64,000 nucleotides of DNA from Pseudodesulfovibrio indicus (GTDB lineage Bacteria > Desulfobacterota > Desulfovibrionia > Desulfovibrionales > Desulfovibrionaceae), in the NCBI RefSeq assembly GCF_001563225.1, contig NZ_CP014206.1, forward strand, positions 3,577,486 through 3,641,485, given 5' to 3'. Below the pieces are notes generated by a model, which was not told where the DNA came from, ran no database searches, and saw only the letters and a program-made list of their open reading frames with translations. Position numbers and translations under genes: made by a program. Numbering within the stretch: position 1 is the stretch's first letter; each line of letters starts with the position of its first letter. Shown here in pieces: positions 18,457 through 27,053 of this stretch.

Positions 18457-19134
18457 ATGACCGGACGCAAGTCCCTCAAGGCCACGCAGGGCGAGGAAAC
18501 CCGCGCCACCCTTATCGATACCGGAGCCCGCCTGTTCGCCCAGAACGGGTACAACGGGGTCAGCATGCGCACCCTGGCCGCCGAGGCCGGGGTCAACCTG
18601 GCCACCGTGGGCTATCATTTCGGCGGCAAGGCCGGATTGTACGAGGCCATCCTCCGGGAAATCATCGACATCCGGGACGACATCATCCCGCCCAAGGCGG
18701 AGGTGGCCTCGCGCATCGAAGCCGCCGGAGACGACCTCGACGCCAAGGCACGGGTCGTGGACTGGCTGGTGGACAGGCTGACCCGCGACCTGCTCGGCGT
18801 GGGGGACTACGTCTGGGGCACGGTGATCATCTCCCGCGAGCTGGTCCACCCCTCCGAGCTGTACCCCGAGCTTCTGCACCAGTTCTTCAACCCGACCTTC
18901 GACTCCCTGTGCACCCTGGTCCGGGGGACGTCCCCGGCACCCGCGGACCCCACCGAGGTCGTGGTCACCGCCCAGTGCATCATCGGCATCATCATCAAGA
19001 TGCTGGAAAACAGCACCATGGTCTGTCAGCGGTTGGGCTGGGAATCCTACGAGGGCCACCTCGAAACCCTCGCCGCCATCCTCAAGAAACGCATCAGGGG
19101 CCTGATCGGCCTCCCCATGGAGATCGCACAATGA
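18457..19134 (+). CDS. TetR-family transcriptional regulator (CerR/DUF1956-like C-terminus)
   Basis: A 225-residue repressor. The N-terminal helix-turn-helix reads RLFAQNGYNGVSMRTLAAEAGV then LATVGYHFGGKAGLYEAI. The C-terminal ligand domain resembles the DUF1956 group (FNPTFDSLCTLVRG). TetR proteins release their operator on binding a ligand, usually a pump substrate. It is the first gene of an efflux operon; its stop overlaps the ATG of the membrane-fusion gene by four bases. The palindrome at 18380 is the likely operator. Confidence 0.88.
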   Translation: MTGRKSLKATQGEETRATLIDTGARLFAQNGYNGVSMRTLAAEAGVNLATVGYHFGGKAGLYEAILREIIDIRDDIIPPKAEVASRIEAAGDDLDAKARVVDWLVDRLTRDLLGVGDYVWGTVIISRELVHPSELYPELLHQFFNPTFDSLCTLVRGTSPAPADPTEVVVTAQCIIGIIIKMLENSTMVCQRLGWESYEGHLETLAAILKKRIRGLIGLPMEIAQ

Positions 19135-20228
19135 ACCGCCCGGCACTCTTCGCCCTCTTCGTCCTCGCCCTTCTGACGACCGGCTGCGACCGCAGCCCGG
19201 AACCGGTCCCCGAACAGGTCCGTCCGGTCAGGACCACCGTGGCCACCCGCGCCGACAGGAGCAAGCTGTGGACCTTCGCCGGCACCGCCGAGGACGCCCT
19301 CGCCACCAAGCTCTCCTTCCGCGTGGGCGGCAAGATCGTGGCCTTCCCCGGCAACCAGATCGGCCGCAAATTCGCCAAGGGGCAGGTCATCGCCAGGCTC
19401 GACCCGTCCGACTACGAGCTCCAGTACCGGCAGGCGCGGGCCAACATGGAGCAGGTCCGGGCCAACTTCGTCCGCGCCAAGGCGGACATGAAGCGCAACA
19501 GCCAGCTGTTCGACAGCCGGGTCATCTCGCGCGGCGAACTGGACCAGGTTGAGGCGGACTTCAAGTCCTTCGAAGCCCAGCTGAACGCCTCGGCCAAGCA
19601 GCTGGAGATCGCCAGCAAGCAGCTTTCCTACACCACGCTGGAGGCCCCCTTCGACGGCTGGATCGGCGAGGTCGAGGCGGACGTCCACCAGAACGTGTCC
19701 GCGGGCCAGGCCATCGCCACCTACAACGCGGGCCGCCAGATGAAGATGTACATCGCGGTGCCGGACACCCTCATCGCCCAGGTGCACGAGGGCGACGCGG
19801 TCACCGTGGTCTTCGACGCCCTTCCCGGCCGCGTGCTCACGGGCAAGGTCATGGAGGTCAGCGTGGAGTCCGGCATGGGGTCCACCTATCCGGTCAAGGT
19901 CTACCTGGACAACGACGACCAGGCCATCCGCGCGGGCATGTCCGGCCACGTCGCCTTCACCGGCCTGGGCTCCACCGGGACGGCCTTCACCCTGCCCCCG
20001 GCCGCCGTGGTCAGCGAGACCGACGGGACCCGCGCGGTCTGGGTGGTGAACACGGAGACCTCCACCGTGACCCACAGGACCGTGACCGTGGGCCAGCTCA
20101 CCCCGGCCGGGCTCGAGATCCTCGACGGGCTCAAGGAAGGCGAGGTGGTGGTCATCCGGGGCGTGCACAGCCTCGAAGAGGGCCGCAAGGTCCGGCTGGT
20201 GGACAACGGGACGGAGGTCCGGAAATGA
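19131..20228 (+). CDS. RND efflux membrane-fusion lipoprotein
   Basis: A 365-residue periplasmic adaptor of an RND pump. Lipoprotein signal MNRPALFALFVLALLTTGC with lipobox LTTGC at residues 15-19. Then barrel-sandwich segments (SFRVGGKIV; ARLDPSDYELQYRQA), a helical hairpin (about 95-150) and the second half-lipoyl strand TLEAPFDGWIGEVEA, matching the HlyD/AcrA family. It bridges the inner-membrane transporter encoded next to an outer-membrane channel. No TolC-like gene is present here, so the channel must be supplied from elsewhere. Confidence 0.9.
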   Translation: MNRPALFALFVLALLTTGCDRSPEPVPEQVRPVRTTVATRADRSKLWTFAGTAEDALATKLSFRVGGKIVAFPGNQIGRKFAKGQVIARLDPSDYELQYRQARANMEQVRANFVRAKADMKRNSQLFDSRVISRGELDQVEADFKSFEAQLNASAKQLEIASKQLSYTTLEAPFDGWIGEVEADVHQNVSAGQAIATYNAGRQMKMYIAVPDTLIAQVHEGDAVTVVFDALPGRVLTGKVMEVSVESGMGSTYPVKVYLDNDDQAIRAGMSGHVAFTGLGSTGTAFTLPPAAVVSETDGTRAVWVVNTETSTVTHRTVTVGQLTPAGLEILDGLKEGEVVVIRGVHSLEEGRKVRLVDNGTEVRK

Positions 20229-23200
20229 ACCTCGCCAAGTGGTGCATCGAGAACAACCGCACCTCCCTGGTCCTCTTCCTGATCATCGCGATCAGCGGAG
20301 TGATGACCTTCTTTTCCATCCCCAAGGCCGAAGACCCGGAATTCACCATCCGCACGGGGGTCATCTCCACGGTCTTCCCCGGCGCTTCGCCCCAGCGGGT
20401 CGAGGAGCTGGTCACCGACAAGCTGGAGGAGAAGGTCCGCGAGATCGACGGCGTCAAGACCGTGGAATCCCAGTCCATGTCCGGACTGTCCATCCTCAAG
20501 GTGGAGTTCGAGGACTCCATCAAGGACATGCAGCCCTATTGGCAGAAGCTGCGCAACAAGGTGGACGATGCCGCCGGAGACCTGCCCGAGGAGGCGTACA
20601 CCCCGGCGGTCAACGACGAGTTCGGCGACGTATACGGCATCGTCATCGCCCTGACCGGCGACGGCTTCTCCTATCGCGAGCTGAAGGACGTGGCCGACGA
20701 CATGCGCGACCAGCTCCTGAAGATCAAGGGCGTGGGCAAGGTCGAGCGCTGGGGCGTGCAGGACGAACGCATCTTCGTGGACTTCACCAACTCCCGCATG
20801 GCCGCCGCCGGGGTCAGCCCGTTCGCCCTGGCCCAGATGATCGACAGCCAGAACACCCTGCAGCCCAGCGGCTCCTCCCTGGTCGGGCCGGAGCGCATCG
20901 TCATCGAGCCGACCGGCGAGTTCAAGGGCGTGGAGGACATCTATTCCCTGGCCATCCGGCCTCCGGGCCAGAAGACCTCGGTCCGGCTGGCCGACGTGGC
21001 CGACATCTCGCGCGGGTTCTCGGACCCGCCCTCCACCCTGACCCGGTTCAACGGCGCGCCCTGCCTGATGCTGGCCGTGTCCATGGCCGACGGCGGCAAC
21101 ATCACCGACCTGGGCGAACGGGTGACCAAGAAGCTCGACGAGATGCGGGCCAACCTCTACGTGGGCCTGGAGGCCAACGTGGTGGTCTTCCAGCCCGACT
21201 ACGTGAAGACCGCCATCAACGACTTCATGATCAACCTGATCGAGTCCTTCGCCTTCGTGGTCGTGGTCATCCTGGCCTTTGCCGGGCTGCGCACCGGGAT
21301 CATCGCCGGGTCGCTGGTGCCCATGGCCATGCTCGGCTGCATCGCGCTCATGCCCCTGTTCGGCGTGGGACTGCAACGCATCTCCATCGCCTCGCTGATC
21401 ATCTCGCTGGGCATCCTGGTGGACAACGGCGTGGTCGTCTCCGAGGCCATCCTGGTCCGGCTGGCGTCGGGCGAGAACCGCCTCAAGGCCGCGGTCGGCG
21501 CGGTCAGCGAGCTGTGGATGCCGCTGCTGGCCGCATCCCTGACCACCATCTTCGCCTTCCTGCCCATCCCGCTGGCCACCACCCATCCGGTGGGCGAGTT
21601 CTGCTCCTCCCTGTTCGTGGTCGTCACCCTGACCCTGGCCTGCTCCTGGGCGCTGTCCATGTCCATGGTCCCCATGCTCTGCTACTACCTGCTCAAGCCC
21701 AAGGTCACCGTGCAGACCTACGCGAACCGCCTGTACCGCGCCTACCGGGGGCTGCTCCTGTGGTCCCTGCGCAACCGGACCGTGTTCGTGGCCCTGATCC
21801 TGATCTTCTGCGCCGTTTCCGGGTGGGCCTTCCGCTACGTGCCGAAGATGTTCTTCCCGCCCAACGAGCGCGCCCAGTTCACCATCGACTTCTGGCAGCC
21901 CTACGGCACGGACATCACCGCCACCGAACGCCGCGTGGAGCGTCTCGAAAAGGTCCTCCTGGCCGACGCGGACGTGTCCCAGGTGGGCGTGTTCGTGGGC
22001 CACGGCGGCCCGCGCTGGTACCTGCCGCTCAACCTGGAGCAGAAGAACGACAACCTGGCCACCTTCGTGGTCAACACCAGGTCGGTCGAGTCCGTGGACG
22101 GGGTCATCAAGCGCACGCGCAAGGCCCTGGAGGACGGGTTCCCGGACGCCGACTACAGCCTGAACAAGCTGATGAACGGCCCGCCCGTGGGGGCCAAGCT
22201 CCAGATCCGGCTGTCCGGCCCGGACATCAAGACCCTCTACGCCCTGCGCGACGAGATCGTGCCCCTGGTGGAGAGCCAGCCGGGCGTGACCCGCGTGTGG
22301 GACGACTGGGGCCAGTGGACCAAGAAGATGATGGTCGAGGTGGACCAGGACAAGGCTCGCGAGGCCGGGCTTTCGAGCTTCGACGTGGCCGTCAGCCTGC
22401 AGGCCGCCATGTCCGGGCTGCGCGCCTCCAACTACCGCGAGGGCGATACCATCATCCCCATCCTGCTGCGCAACGACGAGGGATTCCGGGGCCGCCTGGA
22501 CAAGCTGGACAGCCTGAACGTCTATTCCTACGACACCGGCGCGTCCGTGCCGCTCTCCCAGGTGGCAACCACCCGTCTGGACTGGCAGCCCTCGGACATC
22601 CGCCGCCGCGACCAGGGCAGGACCATGACCATCAAGGCGGACGTGGCCGACGGCTACTACGCCCTGTCCATCCTGAACACGGTCCGGCCCGAGGTCACGG
22701 CGCTCATGGCCAAGGGCGACTGGCCGCTGGGTTATTCCGTGGAATACGGCGGCGAGTTCGAGGAGTCCGCCGAGGCCCAGGCCGCCATCAACGCGAACAT
22801 GCCGCTGGCCATGGGGCTGCTGGTCCTGGTCCTGGTCTTCCAGTTCAACTCCATCCGCCGCCCGGTGATCATCCTGCTCACCCTGCCGCCCATGATCATC
22901 GGCATCGCCGCGGGCATGCTGGCCACCAACTCGCCCTTCGGGTTCATGCCCATGCTCGGCATGATCTCGCTGCTCGGGATCATCGTGAACAACGCCATCA
23001 TGCTCATCGACCGCATAGAGATACAGCGCAAGCGGGGGCTGGACCTGGACGACTCCATCGTCCTGTCCGCCATGGAGCGCGCCCGGCCGATCATCATGAC
23101 CGCCACCACGACCATCATCGGCATGGTCCCGCTCTCCCTGCAGGGCGGCGAGATGTGGCGGCCCATGGCCAACCTGATCATGTCCGGCCTGACCGTAGCC

Positions 23201-23323
23201 ACGGTCCTGACCCTGGTCCTGTGCCCGGTGCTCTACTCCCTCTTCTTCCGCCAGAGCTTCAAGGGGTATGTCTGGGACCAGGCGGTGGTGGAGCGGGGCA
23301 GCGACATCCCCACGGCGGGCTAG
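20225..23323 (+). CDS. RND-family multidrug efflux transporter
   Basis: A 1032-residue proton-driven exporter with twelve membrane segments in two repeats and two large periplasmic loops. The start MNLAKWCIENN, SIPKAEDPEF, and the TM4 segment GILVDNGVVVSEA are visible. In TM4 the usual double Asp (DD) reads Asp-Asn, as in the TriC/MexK-like branch. The terminal repeat has GIIVNNAIMLIDRIE. The start overlaps the adaptor stop (ATGA). A bidirectional terminator follows. Substrates are unknown. Confidence 0.92.
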   Translation: MNLAKWCIENNRTSLVLFLIIAISGVMTFFSIPKAEDPEFTIRTGVISTVFPGASPQRVEELVTDKLEEKVREIDGVKTVESQSMSGLSILKVEFEDSIKDMQPYWQKLRNKVDDAAGDLPEEAYTPAVNDEFGDVYGIVIALTGDGFSYRELKDVADDMRDQLLKIKGVGKVERWGVQDERIFVDFTNSRMAAAGVSPFALAQMIDSQNTLQPSGSSLVGPERIVIEPTGEFKGVEDIYSLAIRPPGQKTSVRLADVADISRGFSDPPSTLTRFNGAPCLMLAVSMADGGNITDLGERVTKKLDEMRANLYVGLEANVVVFQPDYVKTAINDFMINLIESFAFVVVVILAFAGLRTGIIAGSLVPMAMLGCIALMPLFGVGLQRISIASLIISLGILVDNGVVVSEAILVRLASGENRLKAAVGAVSELWMPLLAASLTTIFAFLPIPLATTHPVGEFCSSLFVVVTLTLACSWALSMSMVPMLCYYLLKPKVTVQTYANRLYRAYRGLLLWSLRNRTVFVALILIFCAVSGWAFRYVPKMFFPPNERAQFTIDFWQPYGTDITATERRVERLEKVLLADADVSQVGVFVGHGGPRWYLPLNLEQKNDNLATFVVNTRSVESVDGVIKRTRKALEDGFPDADYSLNKLMNGPPVGAKLQIRLSGPDIKTLYALRDEIVPLVESQPGVTRVWDDWGQWTKKMMVEVDQDKAREAGLSSFDVAVSLQAAMSGLRASNYREGDTIIPILLRNDEGFRGRLDKLDSLNVYSYDTGASVPLSQVATTRLDWQPSDIRRRDQGRTMTIKADVADGYYALSILNTVRPEVTALMAKGDWPLGYSVEYGGEFEESAEAQAAINANMPLAMGLLVLVLVFQFNSIRRPVIILLTLPPMIIGIAAGMLATNSPFGFMPMLGMISLLGIIVNNAIMLIDRIEIQRKRGLDLDDSIVLSAMERARPIIMTATTTIIGMVPLSLQGGEMWRPMANLIMSGLTVATVLTLVLCPVLYSLFFRQSFKGYVWDQAVVERGSDIPTAG

Positions 23324-23337
23324 GTCGAAAGCGCACG

Positions 23338-23374
23338 AAAAAAGGGCGGCCCGCTTCGGCGGTGCCGCCCTTTT
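23338..23374. terminator. Bidirectional terminator between convergent genes
   Basis: Ten-bp stem AAAGGGCGGC (23341-23350) with GCCGCCCTTT (23364-23373), with A-run on the left and T-run on the right, so it can terminate the RND operon on the plus strand and the solute-binding-protein gene on the minus strand. Confidence 0.85.
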
Positions 23375-23399
23375 CCGTTCCCCGACGCGGGAGCGCTTT

Positions 23400-24767
23400 C
23401 TATCGCCTTTCCTCCAGGATTTCCCGCATGCGCTCGGCCGCCTCGCGCACGGCCCCCTCGGGGGTGGACCGGCCGTCCAGGGTGTCGACGATCATCCGGC
23501 CGATGACCCCCGCCGCCGATATCCGGGCGGCCTGGGGAATGAGCCTGCCGTCCTCGAACTCGAAGCTTTTCAGGGAATCGAAACCGGCCAGAATGGCCTC
23601 CACCCGCTCCCGGCGGTATTTGTGGAATATCCCCTGGACATCGCAGTAGAACGTCGGGTGGGCGACGATGTCGCGCAGCACGGGCAGCATGCCGCCGGGG
23701 ACCATGTGCAGCCAGGTCACGTAGGCGTCCTCCCGGAAGAGGAACCGGACGAACCTTCGGGCGGCCTCGCTCCGCGCCGCGTCGCCGGTCTTGACCAGTC
23801 CAAGGGCGTGCAGCACGCCGAACCCGGCCTTCCGGGTCCCGGTCAGGATGGCGACCATGCCCGTCCGGTCCGGCAGCTCGTAGTCGAAGGGCGCGCCCGA
23901 GAGGTCCTCGAAATTATCGCCGGTCAGGGAGTCCGCCGCGACCGAGGGCACGACGAAATCGTCCATGATGAAGCTCGAATAGAACATCATGGCCAGCCTG
24001 CCCTGGAGATAGTAGTCACGGCCCCGCCACCACTGCGGCCCGGGTGGGGTATAGCGGGCCAGCTCGGCGTAGAACTTGAGCGTCCGGACCGCGGCCGGCG
24101 AGTCGAAGACGACCTTTCCCTCGGGGGATACCTCCCGCACCCCGGCGGACTTGGCGAGATGGGTGAAGACTTGCTCGGCATAGGCGTCGTTGCGGGTGCC
24201 CACGAGGATGCCGTACCGCCCGTTCGCCGGGTCGTTCAGCGTTTTGGCCGCCTTGAGGATACGCTCCCAGGTGTCCGGAGGGGCCAGCCCGGCCGCCTCG
24301 AACCAGTCCTTGCGGTACCATATGCCCTGGACCCAGCCGTTGAAGGGGATGCCGCACGGTTTGCCGTCGCTCATGCTGACGCGCCGAAGCGTTCCGGCGA
24401 AAAACCGGTCGCGGCCCACGGCGTCGATGACCCGGGCGTTTCCGGCCTCGTCCATCCACCCCTGGTTGCTGAAGGCAACCACCAGGTTGGAGGCGCAGCC
24501 GACCACGTCCGGGGGCAGGCCCTCCGCCTGCGCCTGCGCCATGGCCCGGGCCATGTCGTTCTCCTCCACCCCGACCACACGGACCTCCACGTCCGGGTTG
24601 AAGACCATGAATGCCTGCGCAAGGTAGCCGATGACCGCCTGCCGGTCGGGGCTGACCTCGGTGGTCCAGAATGTCACGGGAACAGCTGCGCGGGCGCCGG
24701 CCGCGCAAAGGGCCAGCACGACGGCCGCCAGCAGCGCCGGAAGGATGCGCGGCATGCTATTTGGCAT
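23400..24767 (-). CDS. Periplasmic extracellular solute-binding protein (SBP_bac_1 type)
   Basis: A 455-residue periplasmic binding protein of the sugar ABC-transporter type, with signal peptide around LPALLAAVVLALCAAGARA. Family features: VTFWTTEVSPDRQAVIGYLAQAF, PPDVVGCASNLV, GIPFNGWVQGIWYRKDWF and GRLAMMFYSS. No permease or ATPase genes are nearby; instead it follows, and overlaps by 11 bases, the gene of a membrane-bound cyclase. ATG 24767 was chosen for GGGGAG ten bases upstream; ATG 24755 is the alternative and leaves the signal peptide intact. It may serve as a ligand-sensing partner of the cyclase rather than a transporter subunit. Confidence 0.88.
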   Translation of the reverse strand: MPNSMPRILPALLAAVVLALCAAGARAAVPVTFWTTEVSPDRQAVIGYLAQAFMVFNPDVEVRVVGVEENDMARAMAQAQAEGLPPDVVGCASNLVVAFSNQGWMDEAGNARVIDAVGRDRFFAGTLRRVSMSDGKPCGIPFNGWVQGIWYRKDWFEAAGLAPPDTWERILKAAKTLNDPANGRYGILVGTRNDAYAEQVFTHLAKSAGVREVSPEGKVVFDSPAAVRTLKFYAELARYTPPGPQWWRGRDYYLQGRLAMMFYSSFIMDDFVVPSVAADSLTGDNFEDLSGAPFDYELPDRTGMVAILTGTRKAGFGVLHALGLVKTGDAARSEAARRFVRFLFREDAYVTWLHMVPGGMLPVLRDIVAHPTFYCDVQGIFHKYRRERVEAILAGFDSLKSFEFEDGRLIPQAARISAAGVIGRMIVDTLDGRSTPEGAVREAAERMREILEERR

Positions 24768-26901
24768 CGAACACCTGCTCCCCGTTCCAGTCGGCCGCCG
24801 GGGGCCGGGTGATGAAGGTCTCGGCCATGGCCCGGAAATGTTCGGCCAGGCTGTCCCGGCCGTGCCTTTGGACATAGGCTCCGAAGGCCGCTGCCGCGCC
24901 CGCGAAGTCCCGCGCCAGGAGCAGGCCCAGGCAGCCGCCCCATTCCTCCACCCGGGCCTCGGCGTCCCGGTCCAGGCTCAGGGGGGCGTACACCCCGGCG
25001 GTCCCGTATCGGGTGCCGAGCAACTCGTAGGCCCCGACTCCCGAGGAGGTCCCCTTGGCCACCACCCTCCCGGCAAAGCGGAAGACGAACTGGTCTCCCG
25101 CGGCCGCGCGCGTGGATTCGCTGACCAGGATGGAGGTGCCGAGGTACTTGTTCAGCCCCTCCAGGCGCGACGCCAGGTTCACGCTCGCGCCGATGGCCGT
25201 GTACGCCATGCGGTCCGAGGAGCCTATGTTGCCCACCACGGCCTCGCCGGTGTGCACCCCCATGCGCGTGCGGAACGCAGCCTTGCCCTGGTTCTCCCGG
25301 CCCATGTTGAAGATGCGCAGGGCGGCCTCGCAGCGCAGGGCTGCGAGGCAGGCGTCGTGGGCATGCCCGGCGTTGCGCACCGGGGCGTTCCAGAACGCCA
25401 TGACCGCGTCGCCGATGTATTTGTCCACCGTGCCGCCGGTATGCAGGATGACCTGGCTGATCCGCTTGAAATAGGTGGTCACGTCCGCCGTCAGTTCCTC
25501 GGGCGACATCCCTTCAGCGATGTTGGTGAACCCTTCGATGTCGCTGAACAGCAACGTCAGTTCCCGCCTTTCACCGCCCAGGGCCGGAACGATGTCGTTG
25601 GTGATCATCCGTTTTACCAGCGGCCGGGGTACATAACTGCCGAAGACCTTGAGCGAGTTGCGCATGGTTTCCAGGGCCGCGGTCAGGTCCCTGATCTCGG
25701 TGATGACGGTCCTGATGGACACCGGGGTGTTCAGGTTGAACGACTTGATCTCGTGAACCGCCACGGTCAGCAGCCTCAGCGGACGGCTGATGAGCTTGGC
25801 CACGCCGAAGACCACCGGCAGGGACAGCAGGAGCAGCCCCAGCGAGACGTACAGGGTCCGCGTGCCGATCCGGGCGATGGGGCCGGTGAACTGCGATTCG
25901 GGTACGGCCACGGCCACGAACAGCTCCTTGCCGTACTCAACGGGCAGCGGGTCCACCCGGAACAGGTACCGCTCACCGCCCACGGACATTTCCCCGGCCT
26001 CCACGGTCTTGTCCTCCCGCGCCCGGAAACCGCGCATCAGCTCCGACAGGGCGGGAACGCCCAGCCGGTCCACGGCGGGCTCCCCCTTGTCCCCGCCGAG
26101 GCTCTTCACCATCCGGTCCAGGTCCGAGTAGGCATAGACCTTGCCGGTGGGGCCGAAGATCATGATCTCGCTGTTGTCTCCCAGGGTCTGGCGCTGCACG
26201 AACCGGCAGAGGTTGGCCAGGGAGAGGTCCAGGCCGAACACCCCGGAGACCGCGCCGTCGAACCGACGGGAAACCGTGATGCCCGGCTCGCCCGAGAGGG
26301 AGAAGATGTAGACGTCGCTCAGCGAGGGGGCGATGCGCCCTGCGGCGGTCCGGAACCAGACCCGCCGCCTCGGGTCGTACTCCACGTTCCGGGAAGCGGA
26401 CGACCCCACGGTGACCATCCCGGAATCCAGGTACTTCTTCAGCTCGTACCGGGTTCCGTCCGCCAGGTGGCCGATCTCCTGGGTGTACCACCGGGCGGAG
26501 CCGGGGATGCCCAGCCGCCCCTTCAGCTCATTGCGACCGGCCAGGGAAGAGACCAGATAGAAATCGCCGTCGTCAAACCCGATGTAGACCGAGGAGAAGT
26601 CCTGGTGCTGCTCCAGAAAACTGAAGAACACATGGCTCATGGGGTGGGAATGGATCGACGGCTTCTCCGAGATCGCCGGGAATTCCACGTAGATGTTGGT
26701 GGTGTCGAAGGCCGTGTCGAAGATGGCCCTGGAGCGCTGGGAGACCGAAGCGCCCACCCGGACGAGCTGCTGGCGGGCGGAAACCAGGGCGGAGTCGGCG
26801 TTGCCGCGGTATCCGTAGACGACCACTGCGACGACGATGATGGTGATGAGAACGGAGAACACCGTGACGATGTTCAAATAAAAGGGAAAGCAACGTCTCA
26901 T
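24757..26901 (-). CDS. Membrane-bound class III adenylate/guanylate cyclase
   Basis: A 714-residue receptor cyclase. TM1 at residues about 8-30, a large periplasmic dCache-like sensor (about 35-340) with YIGFDDGDFYLVSS and VFGLDLSLANL, TM2 about 350-372, a HAMP-like linker, then the cyclase catalytic domain about 430-610. The two metal-binding Asp are in LLFSDIEGFT and KYIGDAVMAFW, the substrate-selecting Lys in GTVDKYIGD, and ASVNLASRLEGLNK carries the transition-state Asn/Arg. About 100 residues of helical tail follow. It should make cAMP (Lys suggests adenine). It shares an operon and an 11-base overlap with the solute-binding-protein gene. Confidence 0.9.
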   Translation of the reverse strand: MRRCFPFYLNIVTVFSVLITIIVVAVVVYGYRGNADSALVSARQQLVRVGASVSQRSRAIFDTAFDTTNIYVEFPAISEKPSIHSHPMSHVFFSFLEQHQDFSSVYIGFDDGDFYLVSSLAGRNELKGRLGIPGSARWYTQEIGHLADGTRYELKKYLDSGMVTVGSSASRNVEYDPRRRVWFRTAAGRIAPSLSDVYIFSLSGEPGITVSRRFDGAVSGVFGLDLSLANLCRFVQRQTLGDNSEIMIFGPTGKVYAYSDLDRMVKSLGGDKGEPAVDRLGVPALSELMRGFRAREDKTVEAGEMSVGGERYLFRVDPLPVEYGKELFVAVAVPESQFTGPIARIGTRTLYVSLGLLLLSLPVVFGVAKLISRPLRLLTVAVHEIKSFNLNTPVSIRTVITEIRDLTAALETMRNSLKVFGSYVPRPLVKRMITNDIVPALGGERRELTLLFSDIEGFTNIAEGMSPEELTADVTTYFKRISQVILHTGGTVDKYIGDAVMAFWNAPVRNAGHAHDACLAALRCEAALRIFNMGRENQGKAAFRTRMGVHTGEAVVGNIGSSDRMAYTAIGASVNLASRLEGLNKYLGTSILVSESTRAAAGDQFVFRFAGRVVAKGTSSGVGAYELLGTRYGTAGVYAPLSLDRDAEARVEEWGGCLGLLLARDFAGAAAAFGAYVQRHGRDSLAEHFRAMAETFITRPPAADWNGEQVFDAK

Positions 26902-27053
26902 TCATTTCCCCTTCGAGGGTCGAACCGGTCCGTGCCGCGAAGAAGGCACTGAGCCTCCACTATTGGACGTTAGACCCACGGACCGGCCTGGGCAAGAACG
27001 GATGGGATTCGCGCGTGCATTTATAACGGGCCGCGAGCACCCCTCCCACGGGA
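26902..27053. other. Intergenic spacer with a 10-bp inverted repeat
   Basis: The 152-base gap between the histidine-kinase stop and the cyclase start holds a perfect inverted repeat, CCGGTCCGTG at 26925-26934 and CACGGACCGG at 26977-26986, separated by 42 bases. It may be a terminator-like structure for the kinase operon or a regulatory pair for the cyclase gene. No gene seen. Confidence 0.4.
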
